A stretch of 64,000 bases of DNA from Coriobacteriaceae bacterium (lineage in GTDB: Bacteria; Actinomycetota; Coriobacteriia; Coriobacteriales; Coriobacteriaceae), in assembly GCA_015062655.1 (NCBI GenBank), contig SUUG01000015.1, positions 1-64,000 of the forward strand. Direction: 5' to 3'. The notes below the pieces were generated by a model that saw nothing but the letters and a program-made list of their open reading frames with translations, was not told where the DNA came from and searched no databases. Positions 47,023 to 56,353 of this stretch are shown here, piece after piece. The translations under genes were made by a program, and so were the position numbers. Numbering within the stretch: the stretch's first letter is position 1; every line of letters begins with the position of its first letter.

Positions 47023-47027
47023 AACGG

Positions 47028-48401
47028 ATGCCCATGGAAACGATTCTCTCAGCCGCCTCCTCGATCTTTTGGGGCGTCCTCGTCCTGTCGCTCCTCGTGT
47101 TCGTGCACGAGGGCGGCCACTTCCTCGCGGCGCGCGCCTGCGGCGTGCGCGTGACCGAGTTCTTCCTCGGTCTGCCCTGCCGCTTCAACATCCACCATGC
47201 GAGCAAGCGCATCGGCACGCGCTTCGGCGTGACGCCCATCCTTCTGGGCGGGTACGCGGCCATCTGCGGCATGGACCCCGAGGAGCAGCCGCTCGCCCCG
47301 GCCGTCCTCACCGAGGTGCACCGTAGGGGCCGGGTGAGCGTGAGCGAGCTCGCCGAGGCGCTGGGCGCCGACGAGGAGGAGGTCCTCGGGGCCTGCGCCC
47401 ACCTCGTGGGCTGGGGCTCGATCGCGCCGGTCTATGACCGCGCGGCGGGGGAGAGCCCGTCGAGCGGGTACTATCCCTCGACCTACGCCGCGATGCCGCG
47501 CGACGCGGCCGGCAACACGATCTACGACGGCCGCGCTTTCAAACGCGCCGAGGCCACGGCCGAGGGCGAGCCCTGGGAGAGCGCGGAGGGCCCCGAGGCC
47601 TTCTTCGCCGCCGAGCGCTCGCGCACCTATCTCGGCAAGGGATTCTGGGCGCGGGCCCTCATGCTCACGGCCGGCATCATCGTGAACATCCTCACCGGTC
47701 TCGCGATCATGGTCTTCGCCTTCTCGGTGCTCGGCCAGAGCGCACCGGCCGATGTGAACACCATCGGAGAGGTCACGCCCGGCTCGCCGGCTGCCGAGGT
47801 GGGCCTTGAGGCCGGGGACGCGATCATTGCCGTGAACGGCACCGATACGGGGTCGTGGACCGCGATCATCGAGGCCCTCTCCGATCTAGAACCGGGAAGC
47901 GAGGTCGAGCTTGCCTGGGAGCGCGGCGGCGAGCCCCGGCAGGGCAGCGCGGTCCTCGACGGCGAGGGGCGGCTCGGGATCGCTGCCTCGATGACGACGG
48001 TTCGCCTCGCACCCCTCGATGCCGTCCGGGTGACCGGCGACCTCATCGCCCGGACGGCCGAGGGGGTCGTCCGCCTCGTCCAGCCGCGGCACACGATGGA
48101 GGTGCTCGAGAGTTCCAGCTCCATCGTCGGCATCTCGGTGATGTCGGCCCAGGCCGCGGCCTCGGGCCCCTCGACGCTGCTCACCTTCATGGCCCTGATC
48201 TCGTTCTCGCTCGGCTTCATGAACCTGCTGCCGATCCCGCCGCTTGACGGCGGCAAGCTTTTGATCGAGGTCATCCAGGCCGTGACCCGCCGCCAGGTCC
48301 CGCTGCGGGCGCAGACCTACCTGAGCTACGCGGGCGTGGCGCTCTTCGCGCTGCTCTTCGTCTTCATGCTCCGAACCGACATCTTGAGGCTGATCAGGTA
48401 G
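47028..48401 (+). CDS. rseP: Site-2 protease RseP with a large cytoplasmic insertion
   Basis: This intramembrane zinc protease clips membrane-bound regulators. The 457-residue protein has HEGGH at 27-31 in the first membrane helix, a second hydrophobic segment from about Trp207, a PDZ domain (about 245-320) and the third motif LLPIPPLDGGKLL. Between the conserved GMDPEEQ (about 81) and FWARALM (about 206) lie some 120 residues, about 90 more than usual. This extra part contains a winged-helix-like stretch (about 93-137; VHRRGRVSVSELAEALGADE) and a Tyr/Pro-rich linker. The ATG at 47034 is an equally possible start. dxr-rseP-ispG-proS is the classic order. Confidence 0.93.
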   Translation: MPMETILSAASSIFWGVLVLSLLVFVHEGGHFLAARACGVRVTEFFLGLPCRFNIHHASKRIGTRFGVTPILLGGYAAICGMDPEEQPLAPAVLTEVHRRGRVSVSELAEALGADEEEVLGACAHLVGWGSIAPVYDRAAGESPSSGYYPSTYAAMPRDAAGNTIYDGRAFKRAEATAEGEPWESAEGPEAFFAAERSRTYLGKGFWARALMLTAGIIVNILTGLAIMVFAFSVLGQSAPADVNTIGEVTPGSPAAEVGLEAGDAIIAVNGTDTGSWTAIIEALSDLEPGSEVELAWERGGEPRQGSAVLDGEGRLGIAASMTTVRLAPLDAVRVTGDLIARTAEGVVRLVQPRHTMEVLESSSSIVGISVMSAQAAASGPSTLLTFMALISFSLGFMNLLPIPPLDGGKLLIEVIQAVTRRQVPLRAQTYLSYAGVALFALLFVFMLRTDILRLIR

Positions 48402-48428
48402 CGGCCGCCCCCACGAAAGGGAGGACCC

Positions 48429-49493
48429 ATGGCTGACATCTCCCCGCGCGAGCTCACGCGCCCCGTGCGCGTCGGCGACATCCGTATCGGCGGCGGGGCC
48501 CCCGTCGCCGTCCAGTCCATGACTTGCACGCCGACCACAGACGCCGAGGCGACCCTCGCCCAGGTGCGGGCGCTCGCCGAGGCCGGCTGCGACCTCGTGC
48601 GCGTCTCGGTGCCCACGAAGGCCGCCCTGGAGCCCTTCGGGCGCATCTGCGCGGAGTCCCCGGTGCCGATCGTCGCCGACATCCACTTCGATCACCGCCT
48701 CGCGATCGGCGCGGCCGCCGCCGGCGCCGCCAAGCTCCGCATCAACCCGGGCAACATCGGCTCCTGGGAGCGCGTCGACGCGGTCATCGACGCGGCGGGG
48801 GAGGCCGGCTGCGCGATCCGGATCGGGGTGAACGCCGGCTCGCTTCAGAAGGAGGTCGTCGAGCGCGACGACCTCACCCAGGACGAGAAGCTCACGGCCT
48901 CGGCCATGGCCTTCGTCGAGCATTTCGAATCGCGGGGCTTCACCGACATCGTGCTGTCCGCCAAGGCGCACAGCGTCCGGACGACCCTCGACACCTACCG
49001 GCGCCTGGCGCGGGAGCTCCCGCAGGTCCCCTTGCATCTTGGCGTGACCGAGGCGGGCGGCGTGCGCCAGGGGACCATCAAGAGCTCGATCGCGCTGGGC
49101 GCGCTGCTCACCGAGGGCATCGGGGACACCCTGCGCGTATCCCTCACCGCCGATCCGCTCGAGGAGGTGCCCGTGGCCTGGGGGATCCTCTCGGCCTCCG
49201 GGGTGCGCCGCCGCGGCCCGGAGATGGTGAGCTGCCCCACCTGCTCGCGCTGCCAGGTGGACATGATCCCGATCGCCGAGGAGGTCGAGCGTCGGCTCGC
49301 ATCCTGCACCAAGCCGATCTCCGTCGCCGTCATGGGCTGCGCGGTCAACGGGCCGGGCGAGGCGTCCGACGCCGACGTGGGCGTGGCATGCGGGCGCGGC
49401 CAGGCGCTGCTGTTTTGCCACGGCGAGGTGGTGCGCAAGGTCCCCGAGGCGAGCATCGTCGACGCCCTCATGGAGGAGATCGAGCGCCTGTAG
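48429..49493 (+). CDS. ispG: 4-hydroxy-3-methylbut-2-enyl diphosphate synthase (IspG)
   Basis: This is the penultimate MEP-pathway step, a [4Fe-4S] enzyme. The 354-residue protein has the TIM-barrel start TRPVRVGDIRIGGGAPVAVQ, VADIHFDHRLA, KLRINPGNIGSWERV and the cluster ligands in CPTCSRC and MGCAVNGPGEASDADVG. The compact two-domain bacterial form is seen. GGGAGG precedes the ATG. Confidence 0.97.
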   Translation: MADISPRELTRPVRVGDIRIGGGAPVAVQSMTCTPTTDAEATLAQVRALAEAGCDLVRVSVPTKAALEPFGRICAESPVPIVADIHFDHRLAIGAAAAGAAKLRINPGNIGSWERVDAVIDAAGEAGCAIRIGVNAGSLQKEVVERDDLTQDEKLTASAMAFVEHFESRGFTDIVLSAKAHSVRTTLDTYRRLARELPQVPLHLGVTEAGGVRQGTIKSSIALGALLTEGIGDTLRVSLTADPLEEVPVAWGILSASGVRRRGPEMVSCPTCSRCQVDMIPIAEEVERRLASCTKPISVAVMGCAVNGPGEASDADVGVACGRGQALLFCHGEVVRKVPEASIVDALMEEIERL

Positions 49494-49575
49494 CAGCGCG
49501 GGGCTCGCCATGCGGGCGCCTCGTTGCGTTATCATGCTGTCCGTGTGATACGACCCGCCGGATGGGGGAGGACCC

Positions 49576-51309
49576 GTGGCCATCAAGAAGAACACCGCCA
49601 GCATGCGGATGACGAGCCTGTACGCGCCGACGCTCAAGGAGGACCCGGCCGAGGCGGAGCTCGCGAGCCATCGCCTGCTGCTGCGCGCCGGCTTCATCCG
49701 CAAGCAGGCCTCGGGCCTCTACAGCTACCTGCCGCTCGCCTGGCGCTCGCTCAAGAAGATCGAGGCGATCGTCCGCGACGAGATGGACGGCGCCGGCGCC
49801 CAGGAGCTCATGCTCCCCATCATGGTCGACGCCGAGCTCTGGCGCGAGAGCGGCCGCCACGACGCCTACGGCCCCGAGCTCATGCGCTTCGACGACCGCC
49901 ACGGCCGCGAGTTCGTGCTCGGCCCCACGCACGAGGAGACCATCACCGACCTCGTCAAGAACGAGCTCAAGAGCTACAAGCAGCTGCCGGTGAACCTCTA
50001 CCAGATCCAGTCGAAGTTCCGCGACGAGATCCGCCCGCGCTTCGGGCTCATGCGCAGCCGCGAGTTCATCATGAAGGACGGCTACTCCTTCGACGCCACG
50101 CAGGAGGGGCTGCAGGCGTCCTATGACGCGATGAAGGACGCCTACGCGCGGATCTGCGAGCGCTGCGGCATCCACGCCCTGCCGGTCGTGGCCGATTCGG
50201 GCCAGATCGGTGGCGACACCTCCGTCGAGTTCATGGCGCTCGCCGACGCGGGCGAGGCGAGCCTTGTCTACTGCGACGCGTGCGGCTTCGCCGCCGACGA
50301 CGAGGCGGCGAGCACGCGGGTGCCCGTCACCGAGGGCGCCGGCGCCGGAGCCCTCGAGAAGGCGCACACCCCCGGCATGGGGACGATCGAGCAGGTGGCC
50401 GCCTTCTTCGGCTTGCCCGAGAACGGCACGCGCAAGTCGCTCGCGCTCGTCGCCGAGGACGGCACGCGGGTGGTCGCCATCGTGCCGGGAGACCACGAGC
50501 TCAACGATGTCAAGGCCGAGCACCTCTTCGGCGAGTACCACCTCATGTCCGACGAGGAGCTCGAGCAGGCGGGTCTGCACAAGGGCTTCATCGGGCCGGT
50601 GGGGCTGCCTGCGGGAATCCGCCTCGTCTGCGATGAGAGCCTGCGTGAGAGCACCTCGTGGACCTGCGGTGCCAACGAGGTCGACTACCACTTCACCGGC
50701 GCGTGCCCGGGACGGGATTTCGAGGTCGACGAGTGGGCCGACCTCATCACCGTCGTGGCGGGCGACCCCTGCCCGCATTGCGGCCGTCCGCTCGCGGGCG
50801 CGCGCGGCATCGAGGTCTCGCAGGTCTTCCAGCTCGGCACCAAGTACTCCGAGGCCATGGGTGCGACCTTCATGGACGAGGACGGCCGCGAGAAGCCGTT
50901 GATCATGGGGTGCTACGGCGTGGGGATCTCCCGCACCCTCACGGCCGCGGTCGAGCAGCACAACGACGAGCACGGCATCGTCTGGCCGGTCTCCATCGCC
51001 CCCTTCGAGGTCGCGATCATCCCGCTCGATCCGAAGAAGGAGCCCTGCGCGGGCGTGGCCGAGCGGCTGTTCGACGAGCTCGTGGCCGCGGGCATCGAGA
51101 CGGTCATGGACGACCGCGACGAGCGGCCGGGCGTGAAATTCGCCGACAACGACCTCATGGGCTTCCCGTACCAGATCATCCTCGGCCGTCGCGGGCTCGA
51201 GCGCGGCGTCGTCGAGCTCAAGGACCGCGCGACCGGCGAGCGCGAGGACGTACCCGTCGAGGAGGTCGCGGCGAAGGTCGCCGCCCTCGTCGAGGCAGCC
51301 CGCGCGTAG
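49576..51309 (+). CDS. proS: Proline-tRNA ligase
   Basis: This class II synthetase is of the bacterial type with an inserted editing domain. The 577-residue protein has MRMTSLYAPTLKEDPAEAE, LLRAGFIRKQASGLYSYLPL, LGPTHEETITDLV, FRDEIRPRFGLMRSREFIMK, an editing insertion of about 160 residues (about 235-400), a CPHC zinc-like pair near 400, and the motif-3 region LIMGCYGVGISRTLTAAVEQ. The start is GTG with GGGGGAGGA upstream. Confidence 0.97.
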   Translation: MAIKKNTASMRMTSLYAPTLKEDPAEAELASHRLLLRAGFIRKQASGLYSYLPLAWRSLKKIEAIVRDEMDGAGAQELMLPIMVDAELWRESGRHDAYGPELMRFDDRHGREFVLGPTHEETITDLVKNELKSYKQLPVNLYQIQSKFRDEIRPRFGLMRSREFIMKDGYSFDATQEGLQASYDAMKDAYARICERCGIHALPVVADSGQIGGDTSVEFMALADAGEASLVYCDACGFAADDEAASTRVPVTEGAGAGALEKAHTPGMGTIEQVAAFFGLPENGTRKSLALVAEDGTRVVAIVPGDHELNDVKAEHLFGEYHLMSDEELEQAGLHKGFIGPVGLPAGIRLVCDESLRESTSWTCGANEVDYHFTGACPGRDFEVDEWADLITVVAGDPCPHCGRPLAGARGIEVSQVFQLGTKYSEAMGATFMDEDGREKPLIMGCYGVGISRTLTAAVEQHNDEHGIVWPVSIAPFEVAIIPLDPKKEPCAGVAERLFDELVAAGIETVMDDRDERPGVKFADNDLMGFPYQIILGRRGLERGVVELKDRATGEREDVPVEEVAAKVAALVEAARA

Positions 51310-51365
51310 GGCCGAGGCCTCCGGGCTCACGCCGTGCCAGGTCTGCAACCCCTGAGGAGGATAAG

Positions 51366-51575
51366 ATGGCCATCGACCGCATAGAGGGCGGCCTCGTGGT
51401 CATCGAGGTGGGGGACGGGTCCTTCATCGAGGTCGCGTCGGACAGGATCGAGGGGCGTGTTCGCGAGGGGGCGGTGCTCGTCGATGAGGGCGGCGTCTAC
51501 CGCGTGGACGAGGATGCGACCGAGATCCGCTCCCGTCGCATCTCTGGGAAGCGCCGGCGGCTCTTTTGGGGGTAG
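51366..51575 (+). CDS. Small DUF3006-family protein
   Basis: This 69-residue protein begins MAIDRIEGGLVVIEVGDGSF and ends in a basic tail (RRISGKRRRLFWG). The fold pattern, short beta strands with an IDRIEG opening, matches DUF3006, a small family of unknown role. GAGGAGG lies 6 nt before the ATG. It follows proS by 56 nt and could share its transcript. No terminator is obvious behind it. Confidence 0.75.
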   Translation: MAIDRIEGGLVVIEVGDGSFIEVASDRIEGRVREGAVLVDEGGVYRVDEDATEIRSRRISGKRRRLFWG

Positions 51576-51655
51576 TGGCGCGGTTTGGGGGCACGCTGGC
51601 GGCAGATGGGGTTGTGCGTTCGGACCTTCATTTGGTCGTCCCTTACCGCTTCAGG

Positions 51656-51677
51656 TGCGTTTTTGACGGCTATGCAC
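51656..51677 (+). repeat. Copy of the TTGACGGCTATG repeat core
   Basis: The core here is TTTTTGACGGCTATGCAC preceded by TGCG. The same core recurs at 51761-51772 (minus strand), 52312, 52365 and 52504. It lies in the non-coding stretch 51576-51940. Confidence 0.7.
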
Positions 51678-51723
51678 TGCCATATTGCGGCACCTTGAGT
51701 ATCAGTGCTAGAAGGCCAGGTCA

Positions 51724-51812
51724 GAAACGTCATGTTTTTCGCAGTTCGGACCGCGATGTACATAGCCGTCAACTTGTTTCAGAAAAAGGTGCAGAGCCGC
51801 GAAAAACGCAAC
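51724..51812 (-). repeat. Long dispersed repeat, copy B
   Basis: Read on the minus strand this is almost the same sequence as 52463-52550 on the + strand. A 37-bp inner part (51761-51797) matches 52479-52515 at 36 positions. It includes GCTCTGCACCTTTTTCTG, then TTGACGGCTATG. The outer end carries AAAAACATGAC and GAAC boxes at the same spacing as in the other copy. No protein is predicted. The rest of 51576-51940 shows no gene. Confidence 0.8.
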
Positions 51813-51941
51813 TGGCATGAGCGCTTGGCGTCGGAAGACGCGGGTCGGCACGGCGACGGCATCCCGCCGTTTGGAGTTCGAGAAAAAGAGAGTTGTCTAT
51901 CAGCCGGCATGCGGATCGAGAAAAAAGTTTCAAGAAAGTGC

Positions 51942-51970
51942 TTGCATCGTCTCCGGGGTTCCCGTATATT
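51942..51970 (+). promoter_or_regulatory. Promoter of tRNA-Ala
   Basis: TTGCAT (51942-51947) and TATATT (51965-51970) are spaced by 17 bp, 16 bp before the tRNA 5' end. Confidence 0.85.
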
Positions 51971-51986
51971 ACTTCCTGCACCGCTT

Positions 51987-52059
51987 GGGGGCGTAGCTCA
52001 GCTGGGAGAGCGCTTGACTGGCAGTCAAGAGGTCAGGGGTTCGATCCCCCTCGTCTCCA
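51987..52059 (+). tRNA. tRNA-Ala (anticodon GGC)
   Basis: The acceptor GGGGGCG pairs with CGTCTCC, including two G-U pairs. The D stem is GCTC/GAGC and the anticodon stem CTTGA/TCAAG. The loop is CTGGCAG, with anticodon GGC at 52020-52022. The T loop is TTCGATC. Position 52060 onward reads CCCA, so a CCA end is not encoded in frame with the discriminator A. Confidence 0.93.
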
Positions 52060-52074
52060 CCCAAGTGAACTCGC

Positions 52075-52108
52075 AGCCCTCGAAGAGATTCGAGGGCTGT
52101 TTTGTTTT
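52075..52108 (+). terminator. Strong terminator between tRNA-Ala and tRNA-Met
   Basis: AGCCCTCGAA (52075-52084) pairs perfectly with TTCGAGGGCT (52089-52098) around GAGA, followed by GTTTTGTTTT. It ends two bases before the next tRNA. Confidence 0.92.
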
Positions 52109-52110
52109 AC

Positions 52111-52186
52111 GGGCTCATGGCGCAACGGTTAGCGCAGGGGACTCATAATCCCTGGGTTGCAGGTTCGAATCCTGCTGGGCCCACCA
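52111..52186 (+). tRNA. tRNA-Met (anticodon CAT)
   Basis: The acceptor GGGCTCA pairs with TGGGCCC. The D stem is GCGC/GCGC, the anticodon stem GGGGA/TCCCT and the loop CTCATAA with CAT. The T loop is TTCGAAT and CCA is encoded at 52184-52186. It lacks the three G-C pairs of an initiator anticodon stem in the standard register and has a paired acceptor end, so it is an elongator type. A CAT tRNA of this kind could also be tRNA-Ile2 read after lysidine modification. Confidence 0.85.
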
Positions 52187-52195
52187 CTAACGATC

Positions 52196-52225
52196 AGCTC
52201 GGACGCCGGAGCGCCCGGGCTGTTT
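52196..52225 (+). terminator. Weak hairpin after tRNA-Met
   Basis: AGCTCG (52196-52201) can pair with CGGGCT (52216-52221), with one G-U, followed by GTTT. The stem is short and the loop 14 nt, so this is only a candidate end. Confidence 0.3.
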
Positions 52226-52311
52226 CCCGTTCTTGGGCAAGACACGCGCGACGGCTGCGATCTTCACGGCGCAGCGTCCTTCTCTCAGAAGGCGCGGCCG
52301 TGCTAGATTCA

Positions 52312-52417
52312 GTTTTTACGGCTATGCACCCTTCTCGCAAGATGCGCGGCTGCGTTGGCTGCAGGTTTTGACGACTATGCACCCTTCCCGCAAAATGCGC
52401 GTCCTTGTTAGCTGTAG
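52312..52417 (+). repeat. Two tandem 53-bp direct repeats
   Basis: Copies at 52312-52364 and 52365-52417 align without gaps at about 43 of 53 positions. Each begins with the (G/T)ACG(G/A)CTATGCACCCTTC core shared with the other repeats nearby, and ends near GCTG(C/T)AG. No gene is seen here. Confidence 0.8.
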
Positions 52418-52462
52418 TTTCGCCAGCCCTGCGTCTTCCTCGCGAAGGGTCTTTCAACGCCA

Positions 52463-52550
52463 ATTGCGTTTTTTTGCTGCTCTGCACCTTTTTCTGAAAC
52501 AAATTGACGGCTATGCGCCTCCGGCGCAGAACCTCAAAAAACATGACAGT
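52463..52550 (+). repeat. Long dispersed repeat, copy C
   Basis: This is the inverted partner of 51724-51812. It contains GCTCTGCACCTTTTTCTG, then TTGACGGCTATG (52504-52515), a GAAC box and AAAAACATGAC. The two copies flank tRNA-Ala and tRNA-Met in opposite orientation, about 650 bp apart. Confidence 0.8.
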
Positions 52551-52612
52551 CCTGAGCTGCATGTTTACTCGGGATACTTCTTGTGTCGTCTATCGCATGT
52601 ACAGGGCCGAAA

Positions 52613-52760
52613 GAAACGCAACCGCAGCCGCCATGGCGCGGGGCAAGCGAAGGGTAAACGCGGTCGCCGTGGTGCGGGGCCGACTGAAACGCCGCGGTCG
52701 CCGTGGTGCGGGGCCGACTGAAACGCCGCGGTCGCCGTGGTGCAGGGCCGAGCGAAACGC
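52613..52760 (+). repeat. 34-bp GC-rich tandem repeat
   Basis: Units begin AAACGC and contain GGTCGCCGTGGTGCGGGG. One of 31 bp (52656-52686) and two of 34 bp (52687-52720, 52721-52754) are nearly identical, and a more divergent unit starts at 52613. The units do not look like CRISPR repeats, since there are no unique spacers. A reading frame crosses them, but it lacks a ribosome binding site and ordinary composition. Confidence 0.8.
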
Positions 52761-53107
52761 TGTTGAGGCCACGGCGGCGGCCACGATGGATGCAGCTGCG
52801 GCAGCGCCAGCGGCTACGCGGACTTCGGATGCCGCCCGCCGCCGGCTCAGTTTCGCACGGCGGCGGCCACCCCGTTGGTCACCGCGCGCCCGCCGCCCGA
52901 GCTCATGCCCTGCCGCCGCATCGACCGCCCTGACCATGCGAACGGCGCCCTGTTCGCTGTCCCGCCGCCGGTTTCGCCCACCAACCGCCGCGACCCTGGG
53001 TGAAAAGCCTCCCCGCCGCCCCCCGCGCACGGCGGAGGGCTACGCGGCTTCGCCAGCCGTCCCGCCCCGCGCCCGCCATCCAAATCAGCACAGCCGAGAT
53101 TTTTCCG
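52761..53107. other. Non-coding GC-rich stretch before tRNA-Val
   Basis: About 350 bp rich in GCC/GCG words with no convincing gene on either strand. Open frames here are low-complexity Arg/Ala/Pro strings expected from GC-rich DNA. I see no further promoter or repeat I can support. Confidence 0.6.
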
Positions 53108-53136
53108 TTGCCCGTGCCGAATGCCTGTGTTAGTAT
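53108..53136 (+). promoter_or_regulatory. Promoter of tRNA-Val
   Basis: TTGCCC (53108-53113) and TAGTAT (53131-53136) are 17 bp apart, 21 bp before the tRNA. Confidence 0.75.
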
Positions 53137-53157
53137 CTCTTTTGCCGAAAGGCACAC

Positions 53158-53232
53158 GGGCGTTTGGCTCAGGGGTAGAGCACATCCTTCACACGGATGG
53201 GGTCACAAGTTCAAATCTTGTAACGCCCACCA
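53158..53232 (+). tRNA. tRNA-Val (anticodon CAC)
   Basis: The acceptor GGGCGTT pairs with AACGCCC, the D stem is GCTC/GAGC, and the anticodon stem is CATCC/GGATG. The loop is TTCACAC with anticodon CAC at 53190-53192. CCA is encoded at 53230-53232. Confidence 0.94.
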
Positions 53233-53243
53233 TCTCAGAGAAC

Positions 53244-53268
53244 GGGACTCGGCAACGGGTCCCTTTTT
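53244..53268 (+). terminator. Terminator after tRNA-Val
   Basis: GGGAC (53244-53248) pairs with GTCCC (53259-53263), followed by TTTTT. The stem is short, but the T-run and position support a terminator. Confidence 0.6.
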
Positions 53269-53304
53269 CATGTTCACACACGAGATCGCGAAACAGGTGC
53301 GCGC

Positions 53305-55300
<1,996 letters not shown>

Positions 55301-55314
<14 letters not shown>

Positions 55315-55603
55315 CGCCGGGGCCGTTGCCCTCACCCTCATCGGCTGGGCGTGCCGCGCACTTGGCTGGGCGCTCGCCGCGATCACGGTCATCCTCTGCG
55401 TGAGCGGCCTGTCCGCCCGGCTCAACATGGTCGGGCTCGTCGTGGACCTCTCGCGCGCCCTGCCGGCGGTGATCGCGGGTTACGGGGTCATCACGACGCC
55501 CTTCGGCGGCATCTTCCGGTTCGACTTCGCCCTCATCGTCGTCGCCCTCATGATCGTCGACTACGTCTGCCTCCGCGCCGCGCGGATGCTCAGGACCCGA
55601 TAG
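55301..55603 (+). CDS. Small membrane protein of unknown function
   Basis: A 100-residue protein with about three hydrophobic segments (about 7-30, 45-60 and 70-92) and a basic end ([10 protein letters not shown]). No family is recognised. GAGGAGGAG lies 7 nt before the GTG start, and the gene overlaps the ABC-F end by 14 nt, so it is likely translated with it. It precedes the M50 protease gene by 9 nt. Confidence 0.65.
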
Positions 55604-55612
55604 GGGATACCC

Positions 55613-56314
55613 GTGATGAACCTTCTCAGCACCCTGCCGACCCTGCTGCTGCAGGCGCTGGCCCTCGTCATCGGCATCGTCGTCCATGAGAGCGCCCATG
55701 CGCTGGCGGCCTACCTCCTCGGCGACCGGACCGCCCGCGAGCGCGGCCGCATCTCGCTGAACCCGCTCGCGCACATTGACCCCTTCGGCACCCTGATCCT
55801 GCCGCTCATCATGCTCGCCGCCGGCGGGCCGGTCTTCGCCTTCGCCAAGCCCGTCCCCGTGCACCTCGGCAACCTCAAGCACCCGAAGCGCGACGAGCTC
55901 ATCGTGGCCCTCGCCGGCCCGGCCTCGAACATCCTGCTCGCCGCCCTCTCGGCGGCCGGCTTGGCCCTGTTCACCGGTGCGGCGCTCGCATGGGGCATGG
56001 ACGCGGCCGCCTACCGGCTCGGGTACTCCTTTTTCATCATGTCGGTGGTCATCAACCTCTCGCTGGCCTTCTTCAACCTGATCCCGCTGCCCCCGCTCGA
56101 CGGCTCCACGGTCCTCGTCCTGTTCCTCAAGGGGGAGGCGCTGAACTCGTACTACCGCATCCAGCGCTACGCGATGCCGATCCTCATCGCCGTGCTCTAC
56201 CTGCTTCCCACCGTGACGGGGGTCGACCTGATCGGCTCCTACTTCGACCTCACGGTGTACCCGCTTGCCGACCTCCTCGTGGGCACCGCCCTCGGCGCCG
56301 TTACGCTACACTGA
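55613..56314 (+). CDS. Site-2 protease family protein (M50, rhomboid-sized)
   Basis: This intramembrane metalloprotease-like protein has 233 residues and about six membrane segments. The zinc motif HESAH lies in VVHESAHALAAYLLGD, and the third ligand in FFNLIPLPPLDGSTVL. KPVPVHLGNLKHPKRDELIV and ALAGPASNILLA are typical of the short M50 group without a PDZ domain. The substrate is unknown. It is separate from the RseP-type protease at 47 kb. GTG at 55613 or the next codon, ATG, may be the start. AGGGGA precedes both. Confidence 0.9.
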   Translation: MMNLLSTLPTLLLQALALVIGIVVHESAHALAAYLLGDRTARERGRISLNPLAHIDPFGTLILPLIMLAAGGPVFAFAKPVPVHLGNLKHPKRDELIVALAGPASNILLAALSAAGLALFTGAALAWGMDAAAYRLGYSFFIMSVVINLSLAFFNLIPLPPLDGSTVLVLFLKGEALNSYYRIQRYAMPILIAVLYLLPTVTGVDLIGSYFDLTVYPLADLLVGTALGAVTLH

Positions 56315-56353
56315 GATGTTCGAGAGACAAGGCGCGAGGGGAAGGAGCGGGGT

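Noticed and set aside
51656..52760. CRISPR array or phage attachment region at the tRNA genes
   Set aside because: The repeats differ in length and orientation and have no regular unique spacers. No cas gene, integrase or repeated tRNA 3' end is present. The XerC/D gene at 40 kb is a core recombinase.
52504..53133. A 209-codon frame through the tandem repeats before tRNA-Val
   Set aside because: Its sequence is Arg/Ala/Thr-rich, it is driven by the repeats, it has no ribosome binding site, and other frames are equally open.
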